A stretch of 64,000 bases of DNA from Marinibacterium sp. (GCA_025800215.1 JAOXSC010000073.1:1-64000); one strand, 5' to 3'. Shown: positions 9,686-19,650, counted from the stretch's first letter. Notes: a model not told the origin generated them from the letters alone. Made by a program: numbers and translations.

Positions 9686-12600
9686 TCACGTGCGCCCCAA
9701 ATCCAGCGCGCGGGCAAGCTGCTTGCTGCTTTCTTTCCAGCTGAGATACGGCATGCCTGTGGATTTGATCCCCTTCCCGGCCTTGGCGCGCGACAGCCAG
9801 TCTAGCACCGCTGTCGCCAGATTGTCAGATGAAGACCCATCGAAGAAGGCGGCAAATTCACCGCCGACTTCGCGGAAAACGGGGATGTCACGCGCCAGGA
9901 TGGGCAAGTCGTAATGCGCCGCCTCGATCAGGGGCAGGCCAAACCCTTCTGCTTCGCTTGCGGCAATCAGGCACGCACACGAGCGGTAAAGATGTTCCAG
10001 CTCTCCATCGGAGGCCGAATTCAATACAAACAGGCGCCGGTCCCGTTCGGGGTGGCTGTCCAGCCGTTCGCACAGCTCTTTGTTGCTCCACCCGACCTTG
10101 CCGAGAATGACCAGATTGACATCCTGCCCATCGGCCCAGAGTTTTTCAAAGGCGTCCAGGGCAAAGGCATGCCCTTTGCGCGGCTCGACCGTACCAACCA
10201 TCAGAAAACTCGGGCGGCCTTCGGACAGGATCGATTGCAACCCTGCAATCTGATCGTCCGTCGGTATGGTCTTGGCCCCCGTAAAATCGGCACCCAGATG
10301 GAACCAGCCGATCTCGGGGATGAGACCGTTGGCGGGCGGGTGCTCTGCCAGACGGGTTTCGACCTCCGACGCGACCGATCGCGAAATACAGATCAGCCGG
10401 TGACCAAGTGACGCGCAATCGAACCACCTGGCAAACTCTGTTGTCGGCCCGTGAAAATGCTGAGGCACCAGAATGGGCAGCAGATCATAAACAACAAAAC
10501 TGATCTCGACCCCCGCCGCCGCCATCTGATGCAGACCATCAGTAAGCCTGGAAACCGCATGTGGCGCCAGATCCAGACCGACGAAATGATCCCCTTCCCA
10601 ATAGTCGACAAGCGCATCTTCGGCCCAATCGTCGGGGATGCCCAGAAACCCGCAGGTGAAACGCTGTGCATACCGGTAGCGGCCCGCAGCAGGATCTGCA
10701 TAGACCGGTTCGACCCTCCAACCAACGGGCGGGGTCTTGAGCCACTGCAACAAGACGGATTTGACCACACGCTGAATGCCGGTATTCGCATCCGCCCGTG
10801 CAAGTTCGCTAACATCCACAAAGAGCTGCTTGCGCCGTGTCAGAGGTGGCAGACTGTCAGCCACGGCCTGCGCGACATCTGCCGACGCGCCCGCGTCACG
10901 GCCCAGTTCGACCAACCGGCGATACAGATCGACCTTGGCGCCCTGATGCCGCCGATAGCTCGCTTCGATTGCTTGGAAATAGGCTGCGCCACAGACCTCG
11001 GGGGCGTGCTCCTGCAGAACCAGGGCTCTGGCCGCACCACCAATCTGGCGGCGCAGGTTTTCGTCTTCGACCAGACGGTCAATCGCCTCGGCCAGTTCTT
11101 CGGCACTGAACCGGTCCGGAACATGCAGAACCGTGTCTTCCGGCAACTCGGCAAGGCCGCCATGCGCGTTGACGATGGTTGCGAGCCCATGGTTCTGGCA
11201 ATCCAGCACCGCAGCAGATGTTTCGCCACGGGATTTGGCGCGAAGCTGCACGGCAAAATCGGCGGCCAGCAGATAATCACCGTAGAGGTCACCGGGCGCC
11301 CAACCGGTCACCTGGACCCGGTCCTTTAACGGCGATCCTTCCAGATCTGACATCACCCGATCACCGTGTTCGTTGCCGGCACCGACAAAGACAAGGCGCA
11401 CATTTGCGTTCTTAGCGGCGCGGGACTGCAAAAGCCCCTCGACCAGCTTGCGGGGCCGTTTGAGGGGGCTGACATGACCAAAACTGCAGATCAGAATGTC
11501 GTCATCCTTGATCCCGAGCCGTGCACGCGCATCGCCTTTCGCCTTGTCCGTCAATTCCGCCGGGAGCCGAAGAAGTGGTATGACCGACCAATTGTCAGCG
11601 AATTCCCGAGCATAATATCGTCTGCCCAGGGATCGGGCGTATTCGGAATGCACGATCACGCCAAGCGCCGACTGCAACGCACGTTGATTGACGGGCCAGT
11701 TCCAGGTGCAGTTGTCAATTCCGCTCAGCCCCGATGGCGGTTTGTACCGATCCATCATGGCTGGATAGCCATGCGCCTTGAAAAGGGTACTGGTAAAGGC
11801 AACCGGGTCCATATGCGCTTCGATACCCGACAGGAAAAAATCGTGCAAAACCGTGACGCCCGGCACCTCTTCGATCAGATCGAACATATGCGCGTGAAAG
11901 TCCGAGTTGCCGAACTGATAGACCACCCGGTCAAACTCGTGCGCATGATCGCGGAACCAGTCGATGCTGCGCAGCGGCAGACCTGCGACCGCCGCAGGAT
12001 CAGGCGCATCCTTTTGATCAACGACAAGCTCTATGTCGTAATAGTCCTGCAAAGTCGGCAGCAGTTCAGCGGTATAAAAACTGATACCACTGGCCGCCGG
12101 AGGAAGAGGCGAAACCATCGCCAAGCGCGGTTTTTTGGCGTTCGCCGCAGCATCGCTTTTTTCCTTGTGCGCGGGGCGCCCTACCTCGTGCAGAACCTGC
12201 AACGTGCGGCGCGCTGCGTCCGCCCAATCGAACTTGGCTGCCTGTATCGGAGCGTGCTTCTGCAGGTCCTGACGAAACGCATCATCTGTCAGAACCCTTT
12301 CAATCATCCCGGCCATCTCGTCTACAGAACGCGGGTCGAATAGCGCGTCGTCCCGACCGATGACTTCGGGCAAGCTCGAAACATTCGACCCGATTACCGC
12401 CGCTCCGCACCGCATCGCCTCAAGCGCGGGCAATCCAAAGCCTTCATACCAACTCGGGAAGACAAAAGCCCTGCAGATGTTGTATAGGTCCAGCAGCATC
12501 TGGTCGCTGACAAAGCCCGTAAAGACAACACTGTCATCCGGCAGACCTTCGGCCTTCATCTGGTCAGCGAGGCGTGTCCGATCCGAGTCGCGGATGCTAC

Positions 12601-13360
12601 ACACAATTGCAAGCTGATGTTTCGCAATCACCCCTGCAGGCAATTTTGCAAAAGCACTGATCAGACCTTCGATATTCTTTCGGTGATCTATGCCACCCGT
12701 ATACATCAAAAAGGGTCGGACCAAACCGAGTTCGGATTCAATTTGCCTGCACCTCGGAAGATCGACTTTATGTGGCGCGAAACGAGCATCCACATCAGAT
12801 CCGATATTTGTGACCTGATTATCCAAGAGCCCCAGGTATTTCACGGCGTCGCGCGCCGACGCTTCGGATATTGCAAGTAGATGCGCTGATTGCTTCAGCA
12901 ATTCTATCTTATCAAGATACCATTCTCTAAGCGCATCGTTTTCAAGATATGGGTCCTGAAAGATGTAAGGGATCAGATCGTAGAGAACGACCACTGTCGG
13001 GCAGTCAGTCACCTGCGTCACACAGTCGTCTCCAAAACCTTCGAACAGGCTAGTCAGCAAGACTACATCAGGACAACAATCCGCTATGACGGCGGCCCGG
13101 ATCGCTTCGGCGGTCTGCAAACGCTGCGACGGGGTCGGCGCGGTCCAGACACGCCACTCAACATTTGGCAGACCCACCGCGAATGTCCTGCGCAACACGT
13201 CAGTCTGCCCACCCACAGCCCCATTCAGAAGCAGGATGAACTCGTCCTCATCCTCCGCGCCACTCAGCATATGCGTCACCAGAGCAGACGTATAGCGCCC
13301 AATGCCCCTGTTGCCATTCGGTGGCGACTGCAAAGCCTGAAGATCAATGAGTATTCGCAT
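9686..13360 (-). CDS. three-module GT-B glycosyltransferase
   Basis: A 1224-residue protein made of three GT4-like glycosyltransferase units in tandem. Unit 1 (about 1-390) starts MRILIDLQALQSPPNGNRGIGRY and contains GGIDHRKNIEGLI and WYEGFGLPALEAM, with the E-x7-E retaining-transferase motif. Unit 2 (about 405-790) starts RLAMVSPLPPAASGISFYTAELL and has a weaker donor site (AAVLDCQNHGLATIVNAHGG). Unit 3 (about 830-1224) starts LFVDVSELARADANTGIQRV and contains VGTVEPRKGHAFALDAF and SEAEGFGLPLIEAAHYDLPI. No membrane segments are apparent, so it probably acts on a lipid-linked acceptor at the cytoplasmic face. Together with gmd and the rmd-like gene it may build a deoxyhexose-containing repeat. 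Base composition is visibly less GC-rich than the flanking operons. Confidence 0.82.
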   Translation of the reverse strand: MRILIDLQALQSPPNGNRGIGRYTSALVTHMLSGAEDEDEFILLLNGAVGGQTDVLRRTFAVGLPNVEWRVWTAPTPSQRLQTAEAIRAAVIADCCPDVVLLTSLFEGFGDDCVTQVTDCPTVVVLYDLIPYIFQDPYLENDALREWYLDKIELLKQSAHLLAISEASARDAVKYLGLLDNQVTNIGSDVDARFAPHKVDLPRCRQIESELGLVRPFLMYTGGIDHRKNIEGLISAFAKLPAGVIAKHQLAIVCSIRDSDRTRLADQMKAEGLPDDSVVFTGFVSDQMLLDLYNICRAFVFPSWYEGFGLPALEAMRCGAAVIGSNVSSLPEVIGRDDALFDPRSVDEMAGMIERVLTDDAFRQDLQKHAPIQAAKFDWADAARRTLQVLHEVGRPAHKEKSDAAANAKKPRLAMVSPLPPAASGISFYTAELLPTLQDYYDIELVVDQKDAPDPAAVAGLPLRSIDWFRDHAHEFDRVVYQFGNSDFHAHMFDLIEEVPGVTVLHDFFLSGIEAHMDPVAFTSTLFKAHGYPAMMDRYKPPSGLSGIDNCTWNWPVNQRALQSALGVIVHSEYARSLGRRYYAREFADNWSVIPLLRLPAELTDKAKGDARARLGIKDDDILICSFGHVSPLKRPRKLVEGLLQSRAAKNANVRLVFVGAGNEHGDRVMSDLEGSPLKDRVQVTGWAPGDLYGDYLLAADFAVQLRAKSRGETSAAVLDCQNHGLATIVNAHGGLAELPEDTVLHVPDRFSAEELAEAIDRLVEDENLRRQIGGAARALVLQEHAPEVCGAAYFQAIEASYRRHQGAKVDLYRRLVELGRDAGASADVAQAVADSLPPLTRRKQLFVDVSELARADANTGIQRVVKSVLLQWLKTPPVGWRVEPVYADPAAGRYRYAQRFTCGFLGIPDDWAEDALVDYWEGDHFVGLDLAPHAVSRLTDGLHQMAAAGVEISFVVYDLLPILVPQHFHGPTTEFARWFDCASLGHRLICISRSVASEVETRLAEHPPANGLIPEIGWFHLGADFTGAKTIPTDDQIAGLQSILSEGRPSFLMVGTVEPRKGHAFALDAFEKLWADGQDVNLVILGKVGWSNKELCERLDSHPERDRRLFVLNSASDGELEHLYRSCACLIAASEAEGFGLPLIEAAHYDLPILARDIPVFREVGGEFAAFFDGSSSDNLATAVLDWLSRAKAGKGIKSTGMPYLSWKESSKQLARALDLGRT

Positions 13361-13366
13361 CTTCTG

Positions 13367-15079
13367 TTACCTTCTGCGCTCGGCAGCTGCCCGCATCGCA
13401 GCGAGGCGTTTCGAAACACGGTTCGCCTGCGGACTGAGGCCCGGCAGCCGATCCACCCCGCCCCCTGTCGCTGAATTCAGTTCGGCCCGAGCCTCGCGGA
13501 ATACCTCAGCGGGCAGCTCCACGGCATCCCGCAGGTACTGATAGTCGGTACTTGTCAGCCAGCGCCGGAACGGGCTGTGGGGACGGCCATCAGGATGCAG
13601 GATCAAGGGCCGGAACATCGAACGCGGCTTGCCGCTGGTGTGAAACAACAGTCGCCGCACCGCCTTTTTGGGTTTCCCGGAAGGGCGAAAGGCGATCCGG
13701 ATCCAAAGCGGCCGAGCCCCGGCACCGGCCTCTCCCTGAGCGCCCGCACCGATCGGGACCGCGTGCCTCAGGCTCTGATATTCGGCACTTTGCATCCACT
13801 GGCGAAATGGCCGGTGAGGACGGCCATCGGCCCGCAAGACCAATGAGCGGAACAAGCTTCGCGGCTTACCGCTGCTGTGGAACAACAGCCGGCGCACCGC
13901 TGTTTTGGGGCGGCCCGACGGGCGGAACGTCATCCGCACCCATAACGGCTCGCAGATCCACGCGACCGCCGACAGAACCGGCTCATGACGTTGGAAATGA
14001 GCATTGACCAGGGCCTCAAGGTCCCGCGCATGATCACTTATCTGCGCGCGCGTTTCCGACTCGGAACCCGTCAGACGCTTTGAAATTTCGTCAAGCTCGT
14101 CCAGTTGCACCTTTTGCTGCCGCGTCGCCTTGTCACACGCAGCAAGAGAAGCCTTGGACGCCTCTGCAAAATCATGCAGGGCGACCTTCTTCTGCTCGGC
14201 GAACTCCGACAGAAGATCGTCTTGGCGAGCCGACAGCTCTGCCATTTGTTTGCGCAGGTCCGCCATCGCCTCGGCGCCTGCGGCAATCAACTCTTGCCGG
14301 ACTTGTTGCGCTGTGGATTCCATCATCTGAGCCCGCGCCTCTTCTTGTCTGAGCCGAAGTTCGGCAGCATCCAGCCGAGCCGCAAGGTCAACCTCACGCG
14401 CTGGTCGAGCCTCATCGAATAGGTTGGGCGGCGCATCAAAGGCCTGCACCAGTTCAGGGTGCTCGTTCGCCACATAGTAACGGTTGAGCCCGTCGAACCA
14501 GACAAACCCGTAGCCCGCCTCAAGCAGCGCTGGCTCCCAAGCTTCATGGTTCGGAATTTGTGTCATCGGCACAGTGGCTTCGACAACGACTATCCAAGGA
14601 CGGTGCCTTTCCCAATCCGCGCCGCGAATGACCCGCTCTTCCAGGCCTTCCACGTCGATCTTGAGAAAATGAACCGGCTGGCCCTCGGGCACGTGGTCGT
14701 CCCAAATTTGCGCAAGGGTGGTAACAGGCACCGAGATCTCTTCACGGGCACCAAATGCGCCTTCGGCCGAGTCCGCGAGATCTTCACTCAGAGTCGACAG
14801 GCCGCTATCCCCGATGTTGAACAGCGATTGCGCCCCTTCGGCATCTGACAGCGCGACGCCCAGATTGGTATCATTGGGCCTGGCCTTGCGCAGTTGCGCC
14901 AGCATGCGCGGCAGCGGCTCGACATTTATGCCGCACCAGCCCGCCTTGTAGAACAGTTTCGTCACGCTGTCGTGATCAGGCGACCACGCGCCGACATCAA
15001 TGTAGAAACCAGCTTGCAAATTACCGAGCGCCCGCCACAGCATAATATCTTCAGAATTCTGCGCGTATGATATCAACAC
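13367..15079 (-). CDS. FkbM-family methyltransferase with coiled coil and repeated C-terminal domain
   Basis: A 570-residue protein. Residues about 1-230 are an FkbM-type SAM-dependent methyltransferase, starting LISYAQNSEDIMLWRAL and followed by GFYIDVGAWSPDHDSVTK and VHFLKIDVEGLEERVIRGADW. Such domains usually O-methylate sugars. Residues about 240-360 are charged and heptad-like, a likely coiled coil. Two copies of a roughly 58-residue unit follow at about 381-438 and 458-515, both containing FRPSG-(R/K)-PK-(T/K)-AVRRLLFH and DGRPH-x-PFR. I choose the GTG at 15079 because FkbM proteins normally begin just before ISYAQN; the frame is open 38 codons further. First gene of the locus, with only 6 bases to the glycosyltransferase. 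Confidence 0.78.
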   Translation of the reverse strand: MLISYAQNSEDIMLWRALGNLQAGFYIDVGAWSPDHDSVTKLFYKAGWCGINVEPLPRMLAQLRKARPNDTNLGVALSDAEGAQSLFNIGDSGLSTLSEDLADSAEGAFGAREEISVPVTTLAQIWDDHVPEGQPVHFLKIDVEGLEERVIRGADWERHRPWIVVVEATVPMTQIPNHEAWEPALLEAGYGFVWFDGLNRYYVANEHPELVQAFDAPPNLFDEARPAREVDLAARLDAAELRLRQEEARAQMMESTAQQVRQELIAAGAEAMADLRKQMAELSARQDDLLSEFAEQKKVALHDFAEASKASLAACDKATRQQKVQLDELDEISKRLTGSESETRAQISDHARDLEALVNAHFQRHEPVLSAVAWICEPLWVRMTFRPSGRPKTAVRRLLFHSSGKPRSLFRSLVLRADGRPHRPFRQWMQSAEYQSLRHAVPIGAGAQGEAGAGARPLWIRIAFRPSGKPKKAVRRLLFHTSGKPRSMFRPLILHPDGRPHSPFRRWLTSTDYQYLRDAVELPAEVFREARAELNSATGGGVDRLPGLSPQANRVSKRLAAMRAAAERRR

Positions 15080-15531
15080 AAAACCATACCCCCAACCAAC
15101 ACCAAAGAAAATCCAGCCCAAAATTTCATAAGCCGGTCCGCGCCTGTTTTCACGAATATTTTCAACGATCAACCCCAAACACGGGCATGCCAATGGCGAC
15201 TATGACAGCATGCTACTCATTGGAGCAATTCCAGACCAAGATCAAGTCGCAGCGTGAAATTGCCCCGATATACAACCGGATCTTCATTCCCAAAAAGCCG
15301 CACAGCTTACAAGTGCCTCATACGAGATCAAGCAAGACAAAAAAAACGCCACCACCCAGAATACAACAACCGCGCGGCGATCTTGCGGCCAGAACACCCG
15401 CCTGACCACAACCCTGCCCAGCGGTCTTTACCTCCGCCCATCCGGGCGAAAACACCGATGTTTATCATCTAGCCAAACTGAACTGTTCGGTTTAAGTAAG
15501 GCCGGATCTGTCAACCTATCGAGGCTGCCCC
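15080..15531. other. divergent AT-richer intergenic region
   Basis: About 450 bases, clearly less GC-rich than most of the window, between the minus-strand polysaccharide locus and the plus-strand efflux operon. It should hold promoters for both. A plus-strand frame at 15067-15405 encodes a basic, low-complexity sequence with no ribosome binding site and overlaps the FkbM start; I do not count it as a gene. The one clear element is the palindrome at 15475-15493. Confidence 0.5.
15475..15493. promoter_or_regulatory. operator-like palindrome upstream of the RND efflux operon
   Basis: AAACTGAACTGTTCGGTTT has 9-bp arms with one mismatch around a central T. It lies about 40 bases before the adaptor gene start, where TetR-family repressors of RND pumps normally bind. 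No tetR gene is adjacent, so the regulator would be encoded elsewhere. Confidence 0.55.
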
Positions 15532-16584
15532 ATGTTCGCCCGTCTGTTTCTTGTTCCCCTGCTTGTGCTGCTGATCGGCACCTCTGGCCTGATGGCGCAG
15601 GATGACCCGCCGCAGCCTGTCAAGCTTCTGACCGTCACCCCCACCGGGGTGCTGCCCGAACGGGTGTTCTTTGGCCGGGTCGTGGCCAAGGAAACCGTCA
15701 ACCTCGCGTTTCAGGTCGGCGGTCAGGTTCTGACGCTGCCCGTCACCCAGGGCGAAGTCGTGCCCGCCGGAACCCTGGTCGGCCAGCTTGATCTTGAACC
15801 CTTTGAGCTGGGGCTGGAACAGGCCGAACTGCAAAAGGCCCAGGCCGACCGGACCCTGCGCCGCTATGACCAGCTGAGCAGCAGCACCATCAGCCGGGTG
15901 GCCCGCGAAGACGCCGAAACCGCGGCGGCCCTGGCCGATGTGGCGCTGCGCAACGCACGCTTTGACCTGCGCCACGCCACGATCAGCGCCCCCTTTGACG
16001 CGCTGGTGGCCGAACGTCTGGTGGCCAATTTCACCACCGTCAGCCCCGGCCAGCCCGTGGTCACGCTGCATGACATGTCCGACCTGCGGATCGAAGTCGA
16101 CGTTCCCGAGGTGCTGTTCCAACGCACCGGCAACAACGCCAATCTTGAGATCGTCGTCGAATTTCCGGCCACCGATGGCAGCTTTCCGGTCGAGATCCGC
16201 GAATTCCGCGCCGAAAGCTCGGAGATCGGTCAGACCTACAAGGTCACGCTGGGCATGACGCCTCCGCCGGACCTTGTGCTGCTGCCGGGCGCATCGGCAC
16301 GGGTGCGGGCGCGCGTGATGGATGACACCGCGCCGCCGGTGCTGCCCAGTGCGGCTATTGCCGTGGCCAATGACGGCAGCACATCGGTGCTGGTCTTCGA
16401 CGCCGATGCCGACACCCCCGACCTGGGCACGCTGCGGCGCCAGCCCGTGACCATCAGGCCCAACACCGATGGCGGCATGACCGTGACGGATGGGCTCGAA
16501 GCCGGGCAAGAGGTCGTTGCAACCGGGCTGGTGCAGCTGGATGACGGGATGCGGGTCCGCCGTTTCCTGGGCTTTCCCGAATAA
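15532..16584 (+). CDS. RND efflux periplasmic adaptor (membrane fusion protein)
   Basis: A 350-residue HlyD/AcrA-type adaptor. It begins with a hydrophobic export signal (about 1-22, ending GLMAQ). A lipoyl-like half (VNLAFQVGGQVLTLPVTQGEVVPAGTLVGQLD), a helical hairpin (EQAELQKAQADRTLRRYDQL...) and the beta-barrel region (ISAPFDALVAERLVANFTTVSPGQPVVTLHD) follow in order. There is no lipobox cysteine, so it is probably held by the signal anchor or soluble. It bridges the pump and an outer-membrane channel that is not encoded here. GAGG stands 7 bases before the ATG. The pump gene follows after 12 bases. Confidence 0.9.
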   Translation: MFARLFLVPLLVLLIGTSGLMAQDDPPQPVKLLTVTPTGVLPERVFFGRVVAKETVNLAFQVGGQVLTLPVTQGEVVPAGTLVGQLDLEPFELGLEQAELQKAQADRTLRRYDQLSSSTISRVAREDAETAAALADVALRNARFDLRHATISAPFDALVAERLVANFTTVSPGQPVVTLHDMSDLRIEVDVPEVLFQRTGNNANLEIVVEFPATDGSFPVEIREFRAESSEIGQTYKVTLGMTPPPDLVLLPGASARVRARVMDDTAPPVLPSAAIAVANDGSTSVLVFDADADTPDLGTLRRQPVTIRPNTDGGMTVTDGLEAGQEVVATGLVQLDDGMRVRRFLGFPE

Positions 16585-16596
16585 GGCCGCCCGATC

Positions 16597-19500
16597 ATGA
16601 GAATCGCACGCTATTCCATCGTCAATCCGCTGATCACATGGCTGATCATTCTGGGCTGTTTTCTGGGCGGGGCCTGGGGCTTTGCATCGCTCGGGCGTCT
16701 TGAAGATCCGGCCTTTACCATCAAACAGGCGGTCATCGTCACCAGCTACGAAGGCGCGTCCGCACAGCAGGTCGCGCGCGAGGTGACCGAGCCGCTGGAA
16801 TCGGCCATTCAGCAGATGGGCGAGATCGACAAGATCATCTCGATCAGCCAGCCGGGCCGGTCGACCATCGAAATCGAAGTCCATTCCACCTATGACGGCA
16901 GCGAACTGCCCGCAATCTGGACCAAGCTGCGGGCCAAGGTGCGCGACGCCGCGCGCGGCCTGCCGGAAGGCGCCAGCAAGCCCTTTGTGAATGACGGGTT
17001 CGGTGACGTCTTTGGCCTGTTTTATGCGGTGACCGCTGACGGGCTGTCCGACAGCGAACGCCATGATCTGGCCACCTATCTGCGGCGCGAACTGCTTGCC
17101 GTTGACGGGGTCGCGGATGTGGAACTTGCCGGCCTGCCGGACGAAGCGATCTTTGTCGAACCCAACGTGGTGCAGCTGGCCAATCAGAACCTGTCCCCGG
17201 CCGAACTGATCGACGCGATCTATCGCGCCGACAGCCTGCGATCGGGCGGCAGTGTCGAACAGGACGGGCGGCGCACCATCATTCAGGCCCCCGACGGGTC
17301 GGGCACGGTGGATGAAATCGCCGCCCTGCAGATCGGTGTGAAGGGCGAGGTCGTGAACCTGATCGACATCGCGTCGGTCAGCCGTGGCCGCAAGGAAGCC
17401 CCCGAAGTCATGATCCGCTTTGACGGGGTCGAGGCCTTCACCCTTGGCGTGGCCGGGCTGTCGACCGAAAACATCGTCGAGGTCGGCCGCCGCGTCGATG
17501 CGCGGCTGGACGAATTGCAGTCTGAAATCCCCGCCGGAGTCGAGCTGCACCCGATCTATCAGCAGCATGTGGTGGTCGATGCCGCATCGACCGATTTTCT
17601 GTGGAACCTGGCCATGTCCGTGGCCATCGTGGTGCTGGTTCTGGCGCTGTTCATGGGCTGGCGCGCGGCGGTTGTCGTCGGAACCACGCTGCTTTTGACG
17701 GTGGTGGGGACGCTCTTTTTCATGGGGGTCTTTTCCATCGAGATGGAGCGCATTTCACTGGGTGCGCTGATCATCGCCATGGGGATGCTGGTGGACAACG
17801 CCATCGTGGTGGCCGAAGGGATGCAGATCTCGATGCGGCGCGGCGTCAATTCGCAAGAGGCCGCAAGCGACACCGCCAGCAAAACGCAGATCCCGCTGCT
17901 TGGGGCGACGGTGATCGGCATCATGGCCTTTGCGGGGATCGGGCTAAGCCCCGATGCGACGGGGGAATTCCTGTTCTCGCTCTTTTCGGTGATCGGGATT
18001 TCGCTGCTGCTGTCGTGGATCCTGGCCATCACGGTCACGCCGCTTCTGGGGCATTACTTTTTTGTCCAGGGTGCCGAAGACGGGGATGACCCCTATGGCG
18101 GCGCGATCTTCCGGGGCTATGCGGCCATGCTGCGCGGCGCATTGCGCGCGCGCTGGCTGGTGATCCCGGCGCTGATCGTGGTGACGGTGGTGTGCTATGG
18201 GCTGTTCGGGCAGATCCGGCAGCAGTTCTTTCCCGACAGCAACACGCCGCTTTTCTTCGTGCACTACAAGCTGCCGCAGGGCGCGCCCATCGAAACCACC
18301 GGCGCCGATCTGGCCCAGGTCGAAGCCTGGCTGGCCGAGCGTGATGACGTCCTGTCGGTCACCACATTTGTCGGCCAGGGGGCGACGCGGTTCCTGCTGA
18401 CCTATGCCGCCGAAAAACCGAACCCCAGCTATGGCCACATGATCGTGCGCACCGAAAGCATCGACCAGATCCCGGCCCTTCGGGCCGAGCTGGACGCCTT
18501 TGGTCAGGGGCTTTTCCCCGAAGGTGAATTCCGCACCACGCGGCTGATCTTTGGTCCCGGTGGCAGCAACCCGGTCGAAGCGCGCTTTTCGGGGCCCGAC
18601 CCGCAGGTGCTCCGGGATCTGGGCGACGAAGCCGTGGCGATCATGAATTCGGTCAGCGAAAATGCGCTGCATGTGCGGGCCAACTGGCGTGAACAGGAAC
18701 TGGTGGTGCGCCCGATCTACGCCACCGAACGGGCGCAGACCGCCGGCATCACCCGCGAAGATGTCACCGATGCGCTGCGTTTTACCACCGACGGCATCAA
18801 TGCCGGGGTCTATCGCGATGGCGACCGGCTGATCCCGATCATCGCGCGCACCAGCGCAGAGGAACGGATCGGGCTGGATGATGCGCTGGTCACGTCTCCG
18901 ATCACCGGCGAACAGATCCCCATCGAACAGGTGATCGAAGGCTTCCGCGCGGATCCGCAGGACACGCTGGTGCATCGCCGCAACCGTCTGCTGACCCTCA
19001 CGGTCGAAGCCGACATTCCCGAAGGCTTCACCGCCGCCGAGGTTCAGGCCGAAGTGACCGAAGCCATCGAAGCGATGGAGCTTCCGCCGGGCTACCGGTT
19101 CGAATGGGGCGGCGAGCTGCAAAGCGCGGGCGACGCGCAGGAAAGCCTGAACCGGCAGTTGCCGCTCAGCCTGCTGGTGATGGTTCTGATCTCGATCCTG
19201 CTGTTCAACGCGCTGCGTCAGCCGCTGATCATCTGGCTGCTGGTACCGATGGCGGTGAACGGGGTGGCGCTTGGGCTCTATCTGACGGGGCTGCCCTTTA
19301 CCTTTACCGCGCTTCTGGGGCTGCTCAGCCTGTCGGGGATGCTGATCAAGAACGGCATCGTCCTGGTCGAAGAAATCGACCTGGTTCGCGCTGAAGGTCT
19401 GCCCCTGCGCGAAGCCATCGTGACCGCCTGCGTCTCGCGTCTGCGTCCGGTGATCCTGGCGGCGGCGACGACCATCCTGGGCATGGCGCCGCTGCTGACG

Positions 19501-19641
19501 GACGCGTTCTTTGTGTCCATGGCGATCACCATCATGGGTGGCCTGGCCTTTGCGTCGATCCTGACGCTGGTAGCGGCGCCGGTGCTCTATTATCTCTTCT
19601 TCTTCAGGGAAGAGCGTAGACGCATCGCCGCTGCCGCCTGA
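16597..19641 (+). CDS. RND efflux pump, inner-membrane permease (HAE1/AcrB-like)
   Basis: A 1014-residue RND transporter with the duplicated architecture: TM1 at the N-terminus (NPLITWLIILGCFLGGAWGF), two large periplasmic loops and twelve expected membrane spans. The TM4 proton-relay region reads GMLVDNAIVVAEGMQ, with one of the two AcrB aspartates replaced by Asn, as in many non-AcrB HAE1 relatives. The second half carries the matching LSLSGMLIKNGIVLVEEIDL. It should expel hydrophobic or amphipathic compounds by proton antiport with the preceding adaptor. The substrate range cannot be told from sequence. It ends just before a strong hairpin. Confidence 0.92.
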   Translation: MRIARYSIVNPLITWLIILGCFLGGAWGFASLGRLEDPAFTIKQAVIVTSYEGASAQQVAREVTEPLESAIQQMGEIDKIISISQPGRSTIEIEVHSTYDGSELPAIWTKLRAKVRDAARGLPEGASKPFVNDGFGDVFGLFYAVTADGLSDSERHDLATYLRRELLAVDGVADVELAGLPDEAIFVEPNVVQLANQNLSPAELIDAIYRADSLRSGGSVEQDGRRTIIQAPDGSGTVDEIAALQIGVKGEVVNLIDIASVSRGRKEAPEVMIRFDGVEAFTLGVAGLSTENIVEVGRRVDARLDELQSEIPAGVELHPIYQQHVVVDAASTDFLWNLAMSVAIVVLVLALFMGWRAAVVVGTTLLLTVVGTLFFMGVFSIEMERISLGALIIAMGMLVDNAIVVAEGMQISMRRGVNSQEAASDTASKTQIPLLGATVIGIMAFAGIGLSPDATGEFLFSLFSVIGISLLLSWILAITVTPLLGHYFFVQGAEDGDDPYGGAIFRGYAAMLRGALRARWLVIPALIVVTVVCYGLFGQIRQQFFPDSNTPLFFVHYKLPQGAPIETTGADLAQVEAWLAERDDVLSVTTFVGQGATRFLLTYAAEKPNPSYGHMIVRTESIDQIPALRAELDAFGQGLFPEGEFRTTRLIFGPGGSNPVEARFSGPDPQVLRDLGDEAVAIMNSVSENALHVRANWREQELVVRPIYATERAQTAGITREDVTDALRFTTDGINAGVYRDGDRLIPIIARTSAEERIGLDDALVTSPITGEQIPIEQVIEGFRADPQDTLVHRRNRLLTLTVEADIPEGFTAAEVQAEVTEAIEAMELPPGYRFEWGGELQSAGDAQESLNRQLPLSLLVMVLISILLFNALRQPLIIWLLVPMAVNGVALGLYLTGLPFTFTALLGLLSLSGMLIKNGIVLVEEIDLVRAEGLPLREAIVTACVSRLRPVILAAATTILGMAPLLTDAFFVSMAITIMGGLAFASILTLVAAPVLYYLFFFREERRRIAAAA

Positions 19642-19650
19642 TCGGCGCAT

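Noticed and set aside
15067-15405. Plus-strand ORF in the AT-richer intergenic region
   Set aside because: Overlaps the FkbM start, lacks a ribosome binding site and encodes a basic low-complexity sequence.
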